This document shows positions 11,301 through 24,097 of a stretch of DNA of 64,000 bases, one piece after another. This DNA is from Symsagittifera roscoffensis (Eukaryota; Xenacoelomorpha; Acoela; Convolutidae). The translations under genes were made by a program, and so were the position numbers. The stretch is taken from contig NC_087062.1 of NCBI RefSeq assembly GCF_963678635.1, forward strand, positions 95,783,705 to 95,847,704, given 5' to 3'. Below the pieces are notes generated by a model. That model was given only the letters and a program-made list of their open reading frames with translations. It was not told where the DNA came from and searched no databases. The stretch's first letter is position 1. Each line of letters begins with the position of its first letter.

Positions 11301-12085
11301 GGGACAGCATCAGGAAGTCTTAGGACAGGGCGAAAAAGTCTTGGGACAGTACCAGGAAGTCTTGTGACAGAGCACAAATGTCTTCGTACACTACTGAAAA
11401 GTCTTGGGACAGAGCGGAAAATTCTTGGGACAGGTTGGGTTTAGGGGAATTTTTTATACTAGAACTCAAGTGGTGGTACCAGGGATAGTTGTTCAAGAGT
11501 CCCAACAACGAAGAAGAAGAAATCAGTTTGTCCCAATACTAAGGAAGAAGGGGTCTTGGGACAGTACCAAGTCTTGGGACAGTACCAGGAAGTCTTGGGA
11601 CAGAGAGGAAAAGTCTTGGGACAGCACCGGAAAGTCTTGGGACAGAGCAGAAAAGTATTGAGACACTACCGAAAAGTCCTGGGACAGTACCAAGAGGTCT
11701 TGGGACAAAGTGGAAAAGTCTTGGGACAGTACCAGGAAGTCTTGGGACAGAGTGGAAAAGTCTTGGGACAGAACAAGGAAGTCTTGGGAGAGAGCAGAAA
11801 AGTCTTCCTGGTACTGTCCCAAGGCTTTTCCGCTGTGTCCCAAGACTTCCTGATGCTGTCCCAAGACTTTTCCACTTTGTCCCAAGACCTCTTGGTACTG
11901 TCCCAAGTCTTGGGACAGTACCAGGAAGTCTTGGGACAGAGTGGAAAAATCTTGGGACAGCATCAGGAAGTCTTAGGACAGGGCGAAAAAGTCTTGGGAC
12001 AGTACCAGGAAGTCTTGTGACAGAGCACAAAGGTCTTCGTACACTACTGAAAAGTCTTGGGACAGAGCGGAAAATTCTTGGGACA
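8326..12085. repeat. Higher-order repeat H2 (3760 bp)
   Basis: Near-exact copy of H1, shifted by 3759-3760 bp. Downstream of 12086 the pattern continues but with deletions and rearranged unit order, so the third copy is only partial. Confidence 0.85.
11805..11922. repeat. Inverted block within the minisatellite, copy 2
   Basis: Same inverted block and hairpin, shifted by 3760 bp with the higher-order repeat. The inversion therefore happened once and was then duplicated. Confidence 0.85.
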
Positions 12086-15000
12086 GGTTGGGTTTTGGGG
12101 AATTTTTTATACTAGAACTCAAGTGGTGGTACCAGGGATAGTTGTTCAAGAGTCCCAACAACGAAGAAGAAGAAATCAGTTTGTCCCAATACTAAGGAAG
12201 AAGGGGTCTTGGGACAGTGTCTGTGTCCCAACACTGAAGTGACGAAGTCTGGGGACGGTACCAAGAAGTCTGGGACAATTCCGAACAGTCTTGGGAAGTA
12301 CCAGGAAGTCTTGGGACAGAGTGGAAAAGTCTTGGGACAGAACAAGGAAGTCTTGGGAGAGAGCAGAAAAGTCTTGCGACACTACCGAAAAGTCTTGGGA
12401 CAGAGAGGAAAAGTCTTGTGACAGCACCGGAAAGTCTTGAGACAGAGCAGAAAAGTATTGGGACACTACCGAAAAGTCCTGGGACAGTACCAAGAGGTCT
12501 TGGGACAAAGTGGAAAAGTCTTGGGACAGCATCAGGAAGTCATGGGACACAGCGGAAAAGCCTTGGGACAGTACCAGGAAGTCTTGGGACAGAGCAGAAA
12601 AGTCTTGGGACAGTACCAGGAAGTCTTGGGACAGAGTGGAAAAGTCTTGGGACAGTACCAGGAAGTCTTGGGACAGAGTGGAAAAGTCTTGGGACAGCAT
12701 CAGGAAGTCTTGGGACACAGCGGAAAAGCCTTGGGACAGAACAAGGAAGTCTTGGGAGAGAGCAGAAAAGTCTTGCGACACTACCGAAAAGTCTTGGGAC
12801 AGAGAGGAAAAGTCTTGGGACAGCACCGGAAAGTCTTGGGACAGAGCAGAAAAGTATTGGGACACTAGCGAAAAGTCCTGGGACAGTACCAAGAGGTCTT
12901 GGGACAAAGTGGAAAAGTCTTGGGACAGCATCAGGAAGTCTTGGGACACAGCGGAAAAGCCTTGGGACAGTACCAGGAAGTCTTGGGACAGAGCAGAAAA
13001 GTCTTGGGACAGTACCAGGAAGTCTTGGGACAGAGTGGAAAAGTCTTGGGACAGTACCAGGAAGTCTTGGGACAGAGTGGAAAAGTCTTGGGACAGCATC
13101 AGGAAGTCTTGGGACACAGCGGAAAAGCCTTGGGACAGTACCAGGAAGTCTGGGGACAGAGCAGAAAAGTCTTGGAACAGTACCAGGAAGTCTTGGGACA
13201 GAGTGGAAAAGAAGAAATCAGTTTGTCCCAATACTAAGGAAGAAGGGGTCTTGGGACAGTGTCTGTGTCCCAACACTGAAGTGACGAAGTCTGGGGACAG
13301 TACGAAGAAGTCTTGGGACGGTACCAAGAAGTCTGGGACAATTCCGGACAGTCTTGGGACAGTACCAGGAAGTCTTGGGACAGAGTGCAAAAGTCTTGGG
13401 ACAGAACAAGGAAGTCTTGGGAGAGAGCAGAAAAGTCTTGCGACACTACCGAAAAGTCCTGGGACAGTACCAAGAGGTCTTGGGACAAAGTGGAAAAGTC
13501 TTGGGACAGCATCAGGAAGTCTTGGGACACAGCGGAAAAGCCTTGGGACAGTACCAGGAAGTCTTGGGACAGAGCCGAAAAGTCTTGGGACAGTACCAGG
13601 AAGTCTTGGGACAGAGAGGAAAAGTCTTGGGACAGCACCGGAAAGTCTTGGGACAGAGCAGAAAAGTATTGAGACACTACCGAAAAGTCCTGGGACAGTA
13701 CCAAGAGGTCTTGGGACAAAGTGGAAAAGTCTTGGGACAGCATCAGGAAGTCTTGGGACACAGTGGAAAAGCCTTGGGACAGTACCAGGAAGTCTTGGGA
13801 CAGAGCCGAAAAGTCTTGGGACAGTACCAGGAAGTCTTGGGACAGAGAGGAAAAGTCTTGGGACAGCACCGGAAAGTCTTGGGACAGAGCAGAAAAGTAT
13901 TGAGACACTACCGAAAAGTCCTGGGACAGTACCAAGAGGTCTTGGGACAAAGTGGAAAAGTCTTGGGACAGCATCAGGAAGTCTTGGGACACAGCGGAAA
14001 AGCCTTGGGACAGTACCAGGAAGTCTGGGGACAGAGCAGAAAAGTCTTGGAACAGTACCAGGAAGTCTTGGGACAGAGTGGAAAAGAAGAAATCAGTTTG
14101 TCCCAATACTAAGGAAGAAGGGGTCTTGGGACAGTGTCTGTGTCCCAACACTGAAGTGACGAAGTCTGGGGACAGTACGAAGAAGTCTTGGGACGGTACC
14201 AAGAAGTCTGGGACAATTCCGGACAGTCTTGGGACAGTACCAGGAAGTCTTGGGACAGAGTGCAAAAGTCTTGGGACAGAACAAGGAAGTCTTGGGAGAG
14301 AGCAGAAAAGTCTTGCGACACTACCGAAAAGTCCTGGGACAGTACCAAGAGGTCTTGGGACAAAGTGGAAAAGTCTTGGGACAGCATCAGGAAGTCTTGG
14401 GACACAGTGGAAAAGCCTTGGGACAGTACCAGGAAGTCTTGGGACAGAGCCGAAAAGTCTTGGGACAGTACCAGGAAGTCTTGGGACAGAGAGGAAAAGT
14501 CTTGGGACAGCACCGGAAAGTCTTGGGACAGAGCAGAAAAGTATTGAGACACTACCGAAAAGTCCTGGGACAGTACCAAGAGGTCTTGGGACAAAGTGGA
14601 AAAGTCTTGGGACAGCATCAGGAAGTCTTGGGACACAGTGGAAAAGCCTTGGGACAGTACCAGGAAGTCTTGGGACAGAGCCGAAAAGTCTTGGGACAGT
14701 ACCAGGAAGTCTTGGGACAGAGAGGAAAAGTCTTGGGACAGCACCGGAAAGTCTTGGGACAGAGCAGAAAAGTATTGAGACACTACCGAAAAGTCCTGGG
14801 ACAGTACCAAGAGGTCTTGGGACAAAGTGGAAAAGTCTTGGGACAGCATCAGGAAGTCTTGGGACACAGTGGAAAAGCCTTGGGACGGTACCAAGAAGTC
14901 TGGGACAATTCCGGACAGTCTTGGGACAGTACCAGGAAGTCTTGGGACAGAGTGCAAAAGTCTTGGGACAGAACAAGGAAGTCTTGGGAGAGAGCAGAAA

Positions 15001-18000
15001 AGTCTTGCGACACTACCGAAAAGTCCTGGGACAGTACCAAGAGGTCTTGAGACAGAGCGGAAAAGTCTTGGGACAGTACCAAGAAGTCTTGGGACAGAGT
15101 GGAAAAGTCTTGGGACAGCATCAGGAAGTCTTGGGACACAGCGGAAAAGCCTTGGGACAGTACCAGGAAGTCTTGGGACAGAGCCGAAAAGTCTTGGGAC
15201 AGTACCAGGAAGTCTTGGGACAGAGAGGAAAAGTCTTGGGACAGCACCGGAAAGTCTTGGGACAGAGCAGAAAAGTATTGAGACACTACCGAAAAGTCCT
15301 GGGACAGTACCAAGAGGTCTTGGGACAAAGTGGAAAAGTCTTGGGACAGCATCAGGAAGTCTTGGGACACAGTGGAAAAGCCTTGGGACAGTACCAGGAA
15401 GTCTTGGGACAGAGCCGAAAAGTCTTGGGACAGTACCAGGAAGTCTTGGGACAGAGTGGAAAAGTCTTGGGACAGTACCAGGAAGTCTTGGGACAGAGTG
15501 GAAAAGTCTTGGGACAGCATCAGGAAGTCTTGGGACACAGCGGAAAAGCCTTGGGACAGTACCAGGAAGTCTGGGGACAGAGCAGAAAAGTCTTGGGACA
15601 GTACCAGGAAGTCTTCGGACAGAGTGGAAAAGTCTTGGGACAGTACCAGGAAGTCTTGGGACAGAGTGGAAAAGTCTTGGGACAGCACCAAGAAGTCTTA
15701 GGACAGGGCGAAAAAGTCTTGGGAAAGTACCAGGAAGTCTTGGGACAGAGCACAAAAGTCTTGGTACACTACTGAAAAGTCTTGGGACAGAGCGGAAAAT
15801 TCTTGGGACAGTACCAGGAAGTCTTGGGACAGAGTGTAAAAGTCTTGGGACAGCACCAAGAAGTCTTGGGACAGTACAGAAAAGTCTTGGGACAATGCCG
15901 AAAAAGTCTTGGGACAGTACAGAAAAATCTTGTGACAGTACCAGGAAGTCTTGGGACAGAGTGGAAAAGTCTTGGGACAGCATCAGGAAGTCTTGGGACA
16001 CAGCGGAAAAGCCTTGGGACAGTACCAGGAAGTCTGGGGACAGAGCAGAAAAGTCTTGGGACAGTACCAGGAAGTCTTGGGACAGAGTGGAAAAGTCTTG
16101 GGACAGTACCAGGAAGTCTTGAGACAGAGTGGAAAAGTCTTGGGACAGCATCAGGAAGTCTTAGGACAGGGCGAAAAAGTCTTGGGACAGTACCAGGAAG
16201 TCTTGGGACAGAGCACAAAGGTCTTCGTACACTACTGAAAAGTCTTGGGACAGAGCGGAAAATTCTTGGGACAGTACCAGGAAGTCTTGGGACAGAGTGT
16301 AAAAGTCTTGGGACAGCACCAAGAAGTCTTGGGACAGTACAGAAAAGTCTTGGGACAGTGCCGAAAAAGTCTTGGGACAGTACAGAAAAATCTTGTGACA
16401 GTGCCGAAAAGTCTTGGGACAGTACTAAAAGGTCTTGGGACAGTACCAAGAAGTCTTGGGACAGCACAGACAAGTCTTGAGACAGTACAGAAAATTCTTG
16501 GGGCACTACCGCAAAGTCTTGAGACAGAGCGGAAAAGTCTTGGGACAGTACCAAGAAGTCTTGGGACAGAGTGGAAAAGTCTTGGGACAGCACCAAGAAG
16601 TCTTGGGACAGTACAGAAAAGTCTTGAGACAGTGCCGAAAAGTCTTGGGACAGTACCAAAAGGTCTTGGGACAGTACCAAGAAGTCTTGGGACAGCACAG
16701 ACAAGTCTTGAGACAGTACAGAAAAGTCTTGGGGCACTACCGCAAAGTCTTGAGACAGAGTGGAAAAGTCTTGGGACAGTACCAGGAAGTCTTGGGACAG
16801 AGTGGAAAAGTCTTGGGACAGCATCAGGAAGTCTTAGAACAGGGCGAAAAAGTCTTGGGACAGTACCAGGAAGTCTTGGGACAGAGCACAAAGGTCTTCG
16901 TACACTACTGAAAAGTCTTGGGACAGAGCGGAAAATTCTTGGGACAGGTTGGGTTTTGGGGAATTTTTTATACTAGAACTCAAGTGGTGGTACCAGGGAT
17001 AGTTGTTCAAGAGTCCCAACAACGAAGAAGAAGAAATCAGTTTGTCCCAATACTAAGGAAGAAGGGGTCTTGGGACAGTGTCTGTGTCCCAACACTGAAG
17101 TGACGAAGTCTGGGGACAGTACGAAGAAGTCTTGGGACGGTACCAAGAAGTCTGGGACAATTCCGAACAGTCTTGGGACAGAACAAGGAAGTCTTGGGAG
17201 AGAGCAGAAAAGTCTTGGGACAGAGAGGAAAAGTCTTGGGACAGCACCGGAAAGTCTTGGGACAGAGCAGAAAAGTATTGGGACACTACCGAAAAGTCCT
17301 GGGACAGTACCAAGAGGTCTTGGGACAAAGTGGAAAAAGTCTTGGGACAGCATCAGGAAGTCATGGGACACAGCGGAAAAGCCTTGGGACAGTACCAGGA
17401 AGTCTTGGGACAGAGTGGAAAAGTTTTGTTACAGCATCAGGAAGTCTTGGGACACAGCGGAAAAGCCTTGGGACAGTACCAGGAAGTCTGGGGACAGAGC
17501 AGAAAAGTCTTGGGACAGTACCAGGAAGTCTTGGGACAGAATGGAAAAGTCTTGGGACAGTACCAGGAAGTCTTGAGACAGAGTGGAAAAGTCTTGGGAC
17601 AGCATCAGGAAGTCTTGGGACAGAGCACAAAGGTCTTCGTACACTACTGAAAAGTCTTGGGACAGAGCGGAAAATTCTTGGGACAGTACCAGGAAGTCTT
17701 GGGACAGAGTGTAAAAGTCTTGGGACAGCACCAAGAAGTCTTGGGACAGTACAGAAAAGTCTTGGGACAGTGCCGAAAAAGTCTTGGGACAGTACAGAAA
17801 AATCTTGGGCCAGTGCCGAAAAGTCTTGGGACAGTACTAAAAGGTCTTGGGACAGTACCAAGAAGTCTTGGGACAGCACAGACAAGTCTTGAGACAGTAC
17901 AGAAAATTCTTGGGGCACTACCGCAAAGTCTTGAGACAGAGCGGAAAAGTCTTGGGACAGTACCAAGAAGTCTTGGGACAGAGTGGAAAAGTCTTGGGAC

Positions 18001-19033
18001 AGCACCAAGAAGTCTTGGGACAGTACAGAAAAGTCTTGAGACAGTGCCGAAAAGTCTTGAGACAGTGCCGAAAAGTCTTGGGACAGTACCAAAAGGTCTT
18101 GGGACAGTACCAAGAAGTCTTGGGACAGCACAGACAAGTCTTGAGACAGTACAGAAAAGTCTTGGGGCACTACCGCAAAGTCTTGAGACAGAGTGGAAAA
18201 GTCTTGGGACAGTACCAAGAAGTCTTGGGACAGAGTGGAAAAGTCTTGGGACAGCATCAGGAAGTCTTAGGACAGGGGGAAAAAGTCTTGGGACAGTACC
18301 AGGAAGTCTTGGGACAGAGCACAAAGGTCTTCGTACACTACTGAAAAGTCTTGGGACAGAGCGGAAAATTCTTGGGACAGTACCAGGAAGTCTTGGGACA
18401 GAGTGTAAAAGTCTTGGGACAGCACCAAGAAGTCTTGGGACAGTACAGAAAAGTCTTGGGACAGTGCCAAAAAAGTCTTGGGACAGTACAGAAAAATCTT
18501 GTGACAGTGCCGAAAAGTCTTGGGACAGTACTAAAAGGTCTTGGGACAGTACCAAGAAGTCTTGGGACAGCACAGACAAGTCTTGAGACAGTACAGAAAA
18601 TTCTTGGGGCACTACCGCAAAGTCTTGAGACAGAGCGGAAAAGTCTTGGGACAGTACCAAGAAGTCTTGGGACAGAGTGGAAAAGTCTTGGGACAGCACC
18701 AAGAAGTCTTGGGACAGTACAGAAAAGTCTTGAGACAGTGCCGAAAAGTCTTGGGACAGTACCAAAAGGTCTTGGGACAGTACCAAGAAGTCTTGGGACA
18801 GCACAGAAAAGTCTTGGGACAGTACAGAAAAGTCTTGGGGCACTACCGCAAAATCTTGGGACAGTACCAAAGGGTCTTGGGACGGTATCAAGAGGTCTTG
18901 GGATGTGCGATGTGTCCCGACAATTGAGCGAAAGAGGTCTTGGGACATGCGAAGTGTCCCGACATTTGAGCGAAAAGGATCTTGGGACAGTGCGAGGAAG
19001 CCCAACCGTTGAGTGATAAGCCTTGGGACAGTG

Positions 19034-19362
19034 TGAAATATCCAAATACTTAAGTGAAGAGCACAATGGACCAGTCAGAACGATCAAATCAAGAAAAATC
19101 AGCTTTAATAAGATCGCGAGTTGAAAGATTTTTACTTAAGAAAATAAGGAATACTTTTTAAAATTTTTATCCTTGGAATAGAAGTTTGTAAATAATAAAA
19201 TTGTAGATAAAAAGAAAAAAATTGTAAATAAGAATCATGAGGCGAAGTAGGGTACCAATAGCAGAAAGGAGAGTACTAGAGTCAAAGACTAATCATAACT
19301 CTTCGCAACGAAAAGCAATGCCGTCGGTCCAAAAAGTAATGAGAAAGAACTTTTCAGTGAGC
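19034..19362 (+). other. Leader between minisatellite and gag
   Basis: AT-rich sequence. An open frame is already present from 19237 in phase with gag, but the first ATG whose product looks like a Gag start (MVKTRS) is at 19363. The upstream extension may be untranslated. Confidence 0.5.
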
Positions 19363-21580
19363 ATGGTCAAGACAAGAAGCGCAAAGGAGAACAAAACGAA
19401 AGTAAGCGCTGAAGATGGACCACCAGTACCTGCTATGGAAACTGATCCTGAGACACCAGACCAGAGCGTTGATGAGGTGGAAAGGGAAACAACGGAGTCA
19501 ACACCGATGCCGAAAGTGGAAGAACAAGAAAAGAAGACGATGGAGTTCTCGCCGATTGACATTGTAGGTGATACAACGAGGAACACGCCGGAAACGATAA
19601 AAGATGACTCTCATGCAAAGAGAACGTTGTTCACTGAGAGGATTGCAATGATGGTCGGAATGAAACCAAGAGATAAGGATGAAATAGCAACTACGACCGA
19701 GAAAGGCAAGACATTTGGAACGATTTCTGCAGTAGCAACAGAAGAAAATCGAGACGATGCTCATGTCAATCTTGTAGCAACAGCTAGCCACGAGGCAACA
19801 ATAGAAAATGGGACAACAGCTAACCAGGAGAAAACACTTTTTCTTGAACTGAGTGACTTGATGGCGAAGCTGGAGCAAATCGATAAACAACTGAAGTGCA
19901 GTGAAGAGGATGGATAATTGCTAAAAAAGGAAATCAGATATAATAAGCACGAGAGCCTGGATCACTGCTTCAATCTGGTGAAGGCAACTGAAGAGAGGCT
20001 ACAACAAATGTCAGACAAATTAGAGGCTACAGACAAGGAGATAGAGAAGAACATCAAAAAAGACATGCAAGAAATGAAGCAACGGTATGATACTGTGAAC
20101 AGGCAGTTAGGGAGTCTGAGGACGAGAATGGACTCAATGAGCAGATACCAGGCTGAGAGTTCATGTGCCATACAGACCAAACTGAATGCCATCTTGAGAA
20201 ACTCTACATCACAAGACAAGCCGGTAACATATCGAACGCAAGGAAACAGAGTTGATTTGGTGGAACCACAATGGAACAAGCGGGAGTCAACACCGTTACC
20301 ATTGCCCCGGGGTGCAGCAAGCATAGGACCAGGGGGATCAAGACAATTATGAAAAATGGAACCTCAAAAACGACAAATGGTCCGGGGGATTCCACAACAA
20401 GCAACAATGTGGGACCTGATGCCATGATGTGGGCTAGCACCTGGGAGATGATGAATAGGACATTGGAAGCGTTCGCTACAAGAAACACGGACTTGAGTGA
20501 AAGAGGAGGTGGCAAATCCAGGTAAACCTTCAAGAAGCCAAAAGAATTTAAGGACGACTCAGACGGATGCATCGACACATGGGTAGAAGTCATGAGACTA
20601 CATTTGGAACAAGATAACTTGAACGACGAGAGACAAGCCTGCACAGCGATACTCAGCAATTTAGAAGGCACGACCTTAAAATGCGTGGTTGCAAAGAAGG
20701 AAGAGGAACGTGATACTGCAGACAAAATCTTCGAGATATTGTTGAACCGATTCGGATCAGGAATGAAGGGTCACCAGGCTATGATGAGATTCGAAAAGAG
20801 AAGACAGAGGGACGATGAATCAATCGATCGGTTCCTGGATGATCTTTAGAGCTTGAGAAGAAGGAGTGATCCTGAACAAATAGAAGGAACTTCAGCATCG
20901 CCTCGAAATTTATCGATGGGGTTAAACGTGACGACTTAAGAACAATGTTAGCAACATATTATACATTATCAAAAGACAAAGCACCGACTCCGGAAGAGAT
21001 GAGGCAAAAATCAAGGGAGTACATGTTGATGAAACCAAAGAAATACTCGTACCCAGAGAAAAGGAACATGCAAGGGGGGAGTCAATCACAGAGGTCATCA
21101 TGGTACAATCCTAGAGATGATATGGACAAACGCAGGTCATGCGCAAATTGCGGATCAGCGGATCATCACGTGGCGGACTGCACGACGTACAAACAAGGCA
21201 TGAAGAGTCTGGAATATGCGCCCGATGAGGAAGATATGAGCCAGACGGAAGAACATGAGTTCTACAGCGGCCTGATCATCAAGATAGGTGCGAGATGCTT
21301 CTTCTGCAATCAAGAGGGCCATTTCAGAATTGACTGTCCGTTGTTTTGGGAAGCAGTGAAAAACCAAAGTCACCACAAACACAAGCCGGCACTGGCGGCG
21401 GTACAGAACACGAGGAACAGGCAAGCCGAGTTTGACACAAAAAACACGGATGCACCGAGTGCGGAATTACCGACAAAAACGGTGAAGGCTGTAGTGCAGG
21501 ACAAGAATGCCATAGAAGCCGAAAACAGGAATACTCTAGAAATATAGTATGAAAAGGCAGCGGCGGAGGCCATCAACAAA
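19363..21580 (+). pseudogene. gag: Element A gag (nucleocapsid and capsid-like), broken
   Basis: Gag would form the particle and bind the element RNA. The start MVKTRSAKEN is basic and followed by an acidic, Thr-rich region. A coiled-coil-like segment lies around 19970-20160. A retrotransposon-Gag capsid-like block around 20535-20945 includes FEILLNRFGS and GHQAMMRFEKRRQ. Two CCHC zinc knuckles follow: CANCGSADHHVADC (21140-21181) and CFFCNQEGHFRIDC (21296-21337), both with C-X2-C-X4-H-X4-C spacing. The frame is interrupted by nonsense codons at 19915, 20523 and 20847 and by frameshifts near 20300 and 20880; a further stop lies at 21545. Element B encodes the same block order, which supports the reading. 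Confidence 0.85.
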
Positions 21581-22916
21581 GTGAAACAAGATCTAGCGAC
21601 GAAAGAGCTCGAGCAACGACTAAAGCAGGGGATCGAAAGGCAGAAGTTGAATGAGACGTTAAGTATGTCGATGCCGATACCAGAAGCCGAAGTGGGAGCG
21701 ACAAAGAGTGGAAATTGCAACACTCTAAAAATGGTGACGGGAAAGCCATTCGGCATTACAAATATCGGAGCCAGAATAATGTCAATATTCACTGTGGGCG
21801 GCCACGAAGTAACGAGAAACCTGAGTGAACCCAGTGATCAGACAATAATGCACATTGATGTGTACCCAGATTACTTAAGTTCGATAAGTCCGCAGACAAC
21901 TTCTAGAGCCTTGAGGGCACTACTCACAAGAGGTGGTAGCAAGTCAGTCCGCGTCGAGAACAGGTACACGGAAGCCTATGGTCTGCATGAGGTGATGTTA
22001 AACATAGATGGGATAAACATTTACACGAAAACTATGATAACATGTGACGAAGACCTAGCCTGACAGATCTACGTGGGCAGGGAAGAACTAAAAGTGAGAT
22101 CGATTGGACACTGCGCCATGTTTGAGGAGGATGCAATGCACATCGGGATGGAGGCGGACGTATCAGCACACGTGCTTGACATAAGTGGCAAGAAGACTCA
22201 GTTACGCGGGTTACTTGATACGGGAGCAGTCTTGAACGTTATACCAATCAAAATTTGGGAGCGAATGGGTTTCGACAAAGATGATTTGATAGACTCAAGA
22301 ATACGGCTGTCAGCTGCAAACAAAAGGGCGCTGCGGGTACTAGGCAGAACACCAATAATAGCCCTAAACCTAGGGGAACGCAACTTGTGGATGAGCTTTC
22401 TTGTGGTGGAGAACCTAGATGAGTCTGACCAATTTATTTTAGGCAGAGACTTCATCAGGAATTTCGACGTAAAAATTGATGTGAACAATGCCATGTTCAG
22501 GATACGGAACCCGGATAGGAAGTACGTAATTAAACCGGTAAATCTGATAATGGTTAATGAGAGTAAAGCGCCGGTTTTCTTGAGTAGGAGAGTAAGGCTG
22601 AAAGCGAACGAAGCGGCAATTGTAAGCTTGCGGATGAAAATTAAATGAACTAAGTGATAACAAGCAAGTATGCATAGTCCAAAATCCAAACAGTCAAAGT
22701 GCTGCTGTTTTAGGAAGATCCTTCTCGATAACCAAGAGCGGCCTTTGTGTCAGTGTCTTGTTGAATACTCTTGACATACCCATCACAATCCAGAGGAGAA
22801 GGAAGCTGGGATATGCTTTACCCGTGAAAACTCGATATGAAATGACTGAAATTGTAAAAGAGAATGAAGTACTTGAGCGCCCCAATCATAGGGACAAGAT
22901 TTGTATCTTGAGATGA
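21581..22916 (+). pseudogene. pro: Element A retropepsin-like aspartic protease region, broken
   Basis: An aspartic protease would cleave the Gag-Pol polyprotein. The catalytic motif LLDTGA is at 22211-22228 and the second hallmark, ILGRDF, lies near 22437. The order (catalytic DTG, then a Gly-containing motif about 75 residues later) fits retropepsins. The coding frame is continuous with the end of gag apart from TAG at 21545 and TGA at 22061. A frameshift near 22645 separates it from a stretch still conserved with element B (LGRSF...SGLC), which leads towards RT. The stop positions differ from those in B, so they are decay and not programmed readthrough. Confidence 0.8.
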
Positions 22917-24097
22917 TTGAAGAAAATAAAAGATTCATCAGGTCTTGTGAAATCACTTAAGTCAGAGACAGACGATGGAATTTCGAGCTGTTCGAATTTC
23001 CTAGAAAGACCCACACTAGAGGAAATGGAAATGAATAAACGAGTTTTACCTGAAATAGAGCACTTGAGGGGTAAGGTAACGGATGAACAGCTCGAAGCCA
23101 TCAAGGATGTACTAAAGAGGAATGAGGACGTTTTTTCGAAACATAAGGCAGACATTGGATGTTGTAATTTTGTTGAACATGAAATAAAGCTTGAAGAGTC
23201 GGCGGTGCCGCACAGGGAGGGGGCGAGGCGTATGACCCCACACAAATTGGTTGTATGCAGAAAAGAGATAGAGACCTTACTAGAGTATGATATGATAGAA
23301 CCATCCAAATCACCGTGGGCGTGTGAAGTAGTGATGGCTAAAAAGAAGGGCGACCAATTAAGGTTTTGCTGCGACTTTCGGTATCTGATCTTTGTCACGG
23401 TGAAGGATGCCTATTCCATACCTAGAATAGATGAGAGCCTCTCGAAGTTGGGGACGCAAAATTTTTTACGACTCTTGATTTAGGATCAGCTTTTTGGCAG
23501 CTACCACTGAGGAAGCAGGACAGGGACAAGACAGGGTTTGCCTGCGAGCTGGGGCTGTTTCAATGGAAAGGGATGCCTTTTGGTCTTTGCAACGCCACGG
23601 TCTCATTTCAACGATTGATGGCGCACGCATTGATCGGTGTAACAAAGAAATATGGCAACCTGGTAATGTGCTACGTGGATGACGTGGTAACTGCGACGCC
23701 GACACTAGAGGATCATATCAAATGACTAGACGAGATGTTTGCCTGCATGAAGAGATCGGGACTAAAATGCAAACCGTCAAAGTGCGAAATACTCAAGGAC
23801 TCGATAAAATACCTGGGGAGAATGGTGGATTGACATGGCATCAGACCAGACCCAGATGCAGTAGAAGCGGTTCTGACGTGGAAATCGCCAAAAATGGAAC
23901 ATCAATTGATGAGCTTCCTGGGTTTTGTGAACTACTACAGGGAGTTCATCAAGGGCTATGCGGACAAAGTGTACCCGATGCAACAACTAATGAGGCACAA
24001 AGGCAAGAAGTTCACGTGGAACAACGCGGCGGTAGAGTCATTCCAGAGAATAAAGAAGGAGTTGTGCGAAGCACCTGTGCTAGGGATGCCAACAGAG
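22917..24097 (+). pseudogene. pol: Element A reverse transcriptase, broken
   Basis: RNA-dependent DNA polymerase of a Ty3/gypsy-like element. Visible blocks are VLPEIEHLRGKV, EYDMIEPSKSPWAC, RFCCDFRYL, the first catalytic aspartate in LDLGSAFWQ, MPFGLCNAT and the active site CYVDDVV (about 23669-23689). A single-base deletion in a G run near 23450 shifts the frame in the middle of the domain. TGA codons follow at 23722 and near 23831. The connection region continues with MSFLGFVNYYREF, typical of the Ty3/gypsy RT-RNase H junction. All catalytic motifs survive at the sequence level, but no intact protein can be made. Confidence 0.9.

Larger units (their letters stand above)
4567..19033. repeat. 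14.4-kb minisatellite of 21-bp units inside the element A leader
   Basis: Several hundred tandem 21-bp units share the core GTCTTGGGACAG followed by nine variable bases, commonly TACCAGGAA, AGTGGAAAA, CATCAGGAA or AGCAGAAAA. Because 21 is a multiple of three and the consensus has no stop in any of the six frames, long open frames occur on both strands throughout. They look like a by-product of the repeat, not genes. A ~121-bp non-satellite spacer recurs six times, and a 3.76-kb higher-order unit is present in two nearly identical copies. The last ~150 bp (18890-19033) decay into degenerate units before gag. The array lies between the LTR and gag, so it would be transcribed as leader. Confidence 0.95.

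Noticed and set aside
4673-18927. Very long open frames on both strands of the minisatellite as a repetitive structural protein
   Set aside because: All six frames are open because the unit is 21 bp with no stop in the consensus. Both strands are equally open, and no start context or domain supports translation.
4567-19033. CRISPR array
   Set aside because: The repeats are contiguous 21-bp tandem units with related, not unique, variable parts. The sequence is eukaryotic and no cas genes are present.
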